Shown here piece by piece: positions 61,186 through 64,000 of a stretch of DNA of 64,000 bases; position 1 is the stretch's first letter; each line of letters begins with the position of its first letter. A program made the translations under genes and the position numbers. The DNA is from CAWJAP01 sp963834365 (GTDB taxonomy: Bacteria > Acidobacteriota > Vicinamibacteria > Vicinamibacterales > Vicinamibacteraceae), in assembly GCA_963834365.1 (NCBI GenBank), contig CAWIBS010000020.1, positions 62,001-126,000 of the forward strand. Reading direction: 5' to 3'. A model generated the notes under the pieces. The model had not been told where the DNA came from and did no database searches. It worked only from the letters and a program-made list of their open reading frames with translations.

Positions 61186-61357
61186 GGAGGGGACGGAGGG
61201 AACGGTTTTAACACGGAGGAACGGAGAAACGGAGACGAACAGAGAAGAGCCTGATTCCTATTTCTATTTGTTTGGATTTTGGATTTGGATTTCTCCGTTC
61301 GTCTCCGTTGCTCCGTTGCTCTGTGTTAAAACCGTTCCCTCCGTCCCCTCCGTTTCC
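61186..61357. repeat. Long inverted repeat between convergent ridA-like and ClC genes
   Basis: About 61186-61245 contains GGAGGGGACGGAGGGAACGG, then TTTTAACACGGAGGAACGGA. About 61291-61356 contains its near-perfect reverse complement. The loop of about 45 bases is unusually AT-rich ('tttctatttgtttggatttt'). It may serve as a bidirectional terminator. Confidence 0.8.
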
Positions 61358-61363
61358 TACCGC

Positions 61364-63065
61364 TCAGCGAAATCCATAGGCGCGGTGGACGTCGTCCAGC
61401 GTCACGACGCCGACCAGTTCCTGCGGATTCAGCCGGCTCACGACCGGCACGAGCTTGTGATGCGCCAGAAGGCGAAGCACCGTGTCGAGCGGCTCGTCCG
61501 GATGTGAGACCGGGAGGACGCGCAGCGTGGTGGACTGGGCGACGGTCGTCCGCTCGCCTGCAGGGCCGGATTCGAAACTCCTCGGTTCGGTGACGAGCGT
61601 GTCGTCGTAGACCGCCCATCCACGGCCGTCGAGACGCACCAGGGCGGCCGGCGCGTGCGCGGCGGCGATGACTTCCCGGGCTCTCTGGATCGGCAGGTCC
61701 GGCGCCAGCACCGGGATGTCGGTGCGCAGCGCCTGCTCGACGCGCAGCGGCTCCTCCTCGCGCTGGGCCTGGGCCGACGGCAGGTCGGCGCCTTCGTCTT
61801 CTGCCACGAAGGCGAGCAGCGGCCTGCCCTGCAGCATGCGCGCGACCAGAAACCCGAGCGTCGCGGTGATCATCGCCGGCACGATGACGAGGTGCGTCGC
61901 GCTCAGCTCGAAGACCATGAAGACGGCCGTCATCGGCGCGCGGAAGACGCCGGCGAAGACGCCGCCCATCCCGGCGAGGACGTAAGCCGTCATCGAGCTG
62001 GTCTCGAATGGCGCCATCTCGGTGGCCAGTGCCGCCGGCCGTGCCGCCCAGCATCACGCCGAGGAACAGCGTCGGCGCAAAGAGCCCGCCCGGCATGCCG
62101 GCGCCGAAGGCGAGCGCCGCGAGCAGCAGCTTCGCGATCCCGAGGATGGCGAGCCCGGTCCAGTGATACTGGCTGTGGAGCGCCGCGCCCATGCCACGGT
62201 ACCCGGCTCCGAGCACTTCCGGGAGCCACAGGCCCACACCGCCGACGACGCAGCCGGCAATCAGCAGGCTGACGGCGGGCGGCACGCCGGAGTGCGGCCC
62301 GAGCCGCTGGCGGAACGCGACGATCGCCCGGACGTAGCCCGTCGAGAGCAGACCGGCGGCGACCCCGAGCAGCGCATAGACGACGAGCTCGCGGGGATCG
62401 GCCAGTGGCGGCAGGACCGGGACGGCGAACAGCGGCGTGTCCCCCAGGAACCACCGGGTCGTGACGACGGCGGCAGCCGCCGCGAGGACGATCGAGCCGA
62501 GCACCGCGGCGTCCCACGCCGCCACGACCTCTTCCATCACGAACAATACCCCGGTGATCGGCGTGTTGAAGGCCGCGGCAATGCCGGCCGCCGCGCCCAC
62601 CGGCGCGATCAGGCGCATCGACCGCTTCGACAGCCGGAAGACGCGGCCGAGCGACGAGGCGACGCTCGCCCCCATCAGGAGCGACGGGTCCTCGGGTCCC
62701 AGCGGCGCGCCGCTGCCGATCGACAGGCTGCACGCGACGAACTTGCCCGGCACCGCGCCCGCCGGAATGAATCCGTTCGACACATACAGCGCCGACTTCG
62801 TCTGCACGATCCCGCTGCCCTTCGCCGACGGCGTCACATGGCGGATCAGCATGAACGCGGCGAGCGCGCCGGCGGCGGGCATGAGCACGCTCAGAACCGG
62901 GTGGATCGCCGCATCGGTGGTCAGCCACGACACGAGATCGATGGACACATGGAAACAGACGATGAGCAGCCCGGTGACGAGCCCGATCAGGACCGACAGC
63001 ACGAGGAAGCGCTGCGTCTCGCCGAACAGCACCGCGCGGGCGGCCGAGGCCGGACTCGACGTCAT
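61364..63065 (-). CDS. ClC-type chloride channel/transporter with CBS domains (one frameshift)
   Basis: The protein has about 567 residues. The channel part has ten or more membrane helices with the selectivity elements GSGIVQTKSALY, GSGAPLGPEDPSLLMGASVA (position of the gating Glu) and AFGAGMPGGLFAPTLFLGVM. The frame shifts near 62030. After the last helix (TAYVLAGMGGVFAGVFRAPM), two CBS-type segments follow (DIPVLAPDLPIQRAREVIAA, LVPVVSRLNPQELVGVVTLD). Such channels exchange or conduct chloride across the inner membrane and are tuned by nucleotides. The start overlaps the stop of the TPR gene (ATGA). Confidence 0.9.
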
Positions 63066-64000
63066 GAGCGGTCCGCGGCCGCCAGCTTTCGCAGCACGAG
63101 GTCGAGGGCGGGCCGATCCGGCGACGGCGCGCAGCGGGCCACGACCTCGTGCGCGAGCCGGTCGACGAGCGTGAAGCCGAGGTCGAGGTCCTCTTTGCCC
63201 GCCGACTGTCGCCCGGCAAGCCAGCGATCGACGAGGCCGGGCACGCCCGGCGATGCGGCTGCCGGCGTCTTGGAGGGTTCGCAGCGCGCGAGTCGCGCGC
63301 GCGTGAGCCGCATGAGGACCTCGAGACGGCGCGCCCGCTCGCGGCTGTCGAGCCGGGGCTGGGTGGGGTCGAGGGCAAGGGCCGTCATCGCGACCTCGCG
63401 CCGGGCGGCAGACGCACGATCGTCGGGGCGGCGCCTCAGCGCGCGGGCGGCGGCAACGGCCGCCGCCCCGTAGTCGCCGCGGGCCAGTTCGGCTTCAGCG
63501 AGACCGGTGAGTGCAGACCCGGGTTCGGTGAAGCGCGTCGTCACGACCCGGAAGAGCCGCGCCGCATCGTCGGGAAAATCGAGATCGAGGAGATAGCGCG
63601 CCGCGCGCAACTGGAGGGGGAGGTCGCCGGGGAAGTCGCTGGCCAGCTGCGTGAGCTCGGCGCGGACACGCTCGCGATCGGCCGTGGTCCGCAGCAGCTC
63701 GATGAGCTCGAGGCGTACCTCCCCCCTCACGCGCTGCTCGTCGGCCGGCCACAGCCCGTAAATCGCCCGGTAGTAGTGCGTCTCGGCGTCCCCGACGTGC
63801 CCGGACGCCCTCTCGATCCGGGCCAGCAGCAGGTTGGCCGTTCCGTTGACTGGCGCGTCGCGCAAGACCCCGCGCAAATAGACCGACGCTTCGTCCCGGT
63901 GACCGGCGTCGATCAGCGCCCGCCCCAGCCGCAGACGATAGGTCAACTCGGCGGGGTCGAGTGCAACCGCCTCACGAAAGTGCGCCAGGGCCTCGCGCGT
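63062..64000 (-). CDS. TPR-repeat protein, C-terminal part
   Basis: The frame is open to the right edge of the window, so the N-terminus is missing. The visible 312 residues contain tetratricopeptide-like helix pairs. Examples are EALAHFREAVALDPAELTYR, GRALIDAGHRDEASVYLRGV, LLLARIERASGHVGDAETHY and LAEAELARGDYGAAAVAAAR. The last 100 residues are Arg-rich, not clearly TPR. The protein probably acts as a scaffold. The ClC gene starts at its stop codon, so the two are co-transcribed. Confidence 0.82.
   Translation of the reverse strand, partial: TREALAHFREAVALDPAELTYRLRLGRALIDAGHRDEASVYLRGVLRDAPVNGTANLLLARIERASGHVGDAETHYYRAIYGLWPADEQRVRGEVRLELIELLRTTADRERVRAELTQLASDFPGDLPLQLRAARYLLDLDFPDDAARLFRVVTTRFTEPGSALTGLAEAELARGDYGAAAVAAARALRRRPDDRASAARREVAMTALALDPTQPRLDSRERARRLEVLMRLTRARLARCEPSKTPAAASPGVPGLVDRWLAGRQSAGKEDLDLGFTLVDRLAHEVVARCAPSPDRPALDLVLRKLAAADRS

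Overview
The window is a high-GC bacterial chromosome segment, most likely from an acidobacterium (Vicinamibacteria-like). The taxonomic inference rests on gene families rather than a marker gene. These are a PadR regulator next to an ADOP-type (acidobacterial duplicated orphan permease) MacB-like permease, large TonB receptors with an N-terminal carboxypeptidase-regulatory domain, exported PQQ-propeller proteins, and a Gram-negative Kdo/heptose LPS locus. Very many genes are broken by single-base shifts, and the damage is strongly clustered. Where a gene is recognisable in two or more frames I annotate it across the shifts and say so.

Layout. 0-3.2 kb: tail of a sigma-54 activator, two small hypotheticals (one extremely acidic) and a PQQ-propeller/EF-hand protein. 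3.3-7.1 kb, minus strand: gap-pgk-tpiA-secG followed by tRNA-Asp. 7.2-16.1 kb, plus strand: an LPS core and lipid A locus (waaA, lpxK, an LpxL-type acyltransferase, waaF, gmhB, rfaE1, rfaE2, waaC, an ICMT-like methyltransferase), then tRNA-Val. The two rfaE genes are the separated kinase and nucleotidyltransferase halves of HldE. 16.2-22.7 kb: a mobile region with two related IS481-family elements, one decayed and one intact, both sitting inside palindromic intergenic repeats. Between them lie a Cys/Met-rich exported protein and a shattered TonB receptor, followed by a Cys-motif sialidase-fold protein that may belong to the same locus. 24-28 kb: FAD-Rieske oxidoreductase, CsbD-like protein, basic Lys/Arg/Ala-rich protein, beta-carbonic anhydrase, DUF4112 protein.

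28-41 kb is an undamaged stretch: exported MBL-fold hydrolase, animal-type heme peroxidase, ArsR/AHSA1 pair, Nramp-related transporter, an unknown protein, and a 1179-residue TonB receptor. That receptor is divergent from an unusual IclR-HTH/periplasmic-binding-protein regulator, with a perfect palindrome between them. 41-48.8 kb: an MdtABC-like RND system (one adaptor, two permeases) with many shifts and one nonsense codon. 49-64 kb: exported FAH-family protein, exported methyltransferase, FAD monooxygenase, PadR/ADOP, a nucleotidyltransferase with a small partner, LmbE-like deacetylase, Tat-exported Gfo/Idh/MocA oxidoreductase, a second PQQ propeller, exported RidA, a ClC channel with CBS domains, and a partial TPR protein.

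Between genes the window is full of repeats. One family is short palindromes centred on CTTCAG/CTGAAG. One is a MITE-like unit of about 120 bp. Several are tandem low-complexity 'word' families, some of which run into the 3' ends of coding sequences. The most interesting structural observation is that both IS elements split such palindromes exactly at their centre and duplicate a 6-bp CTnnAG target.
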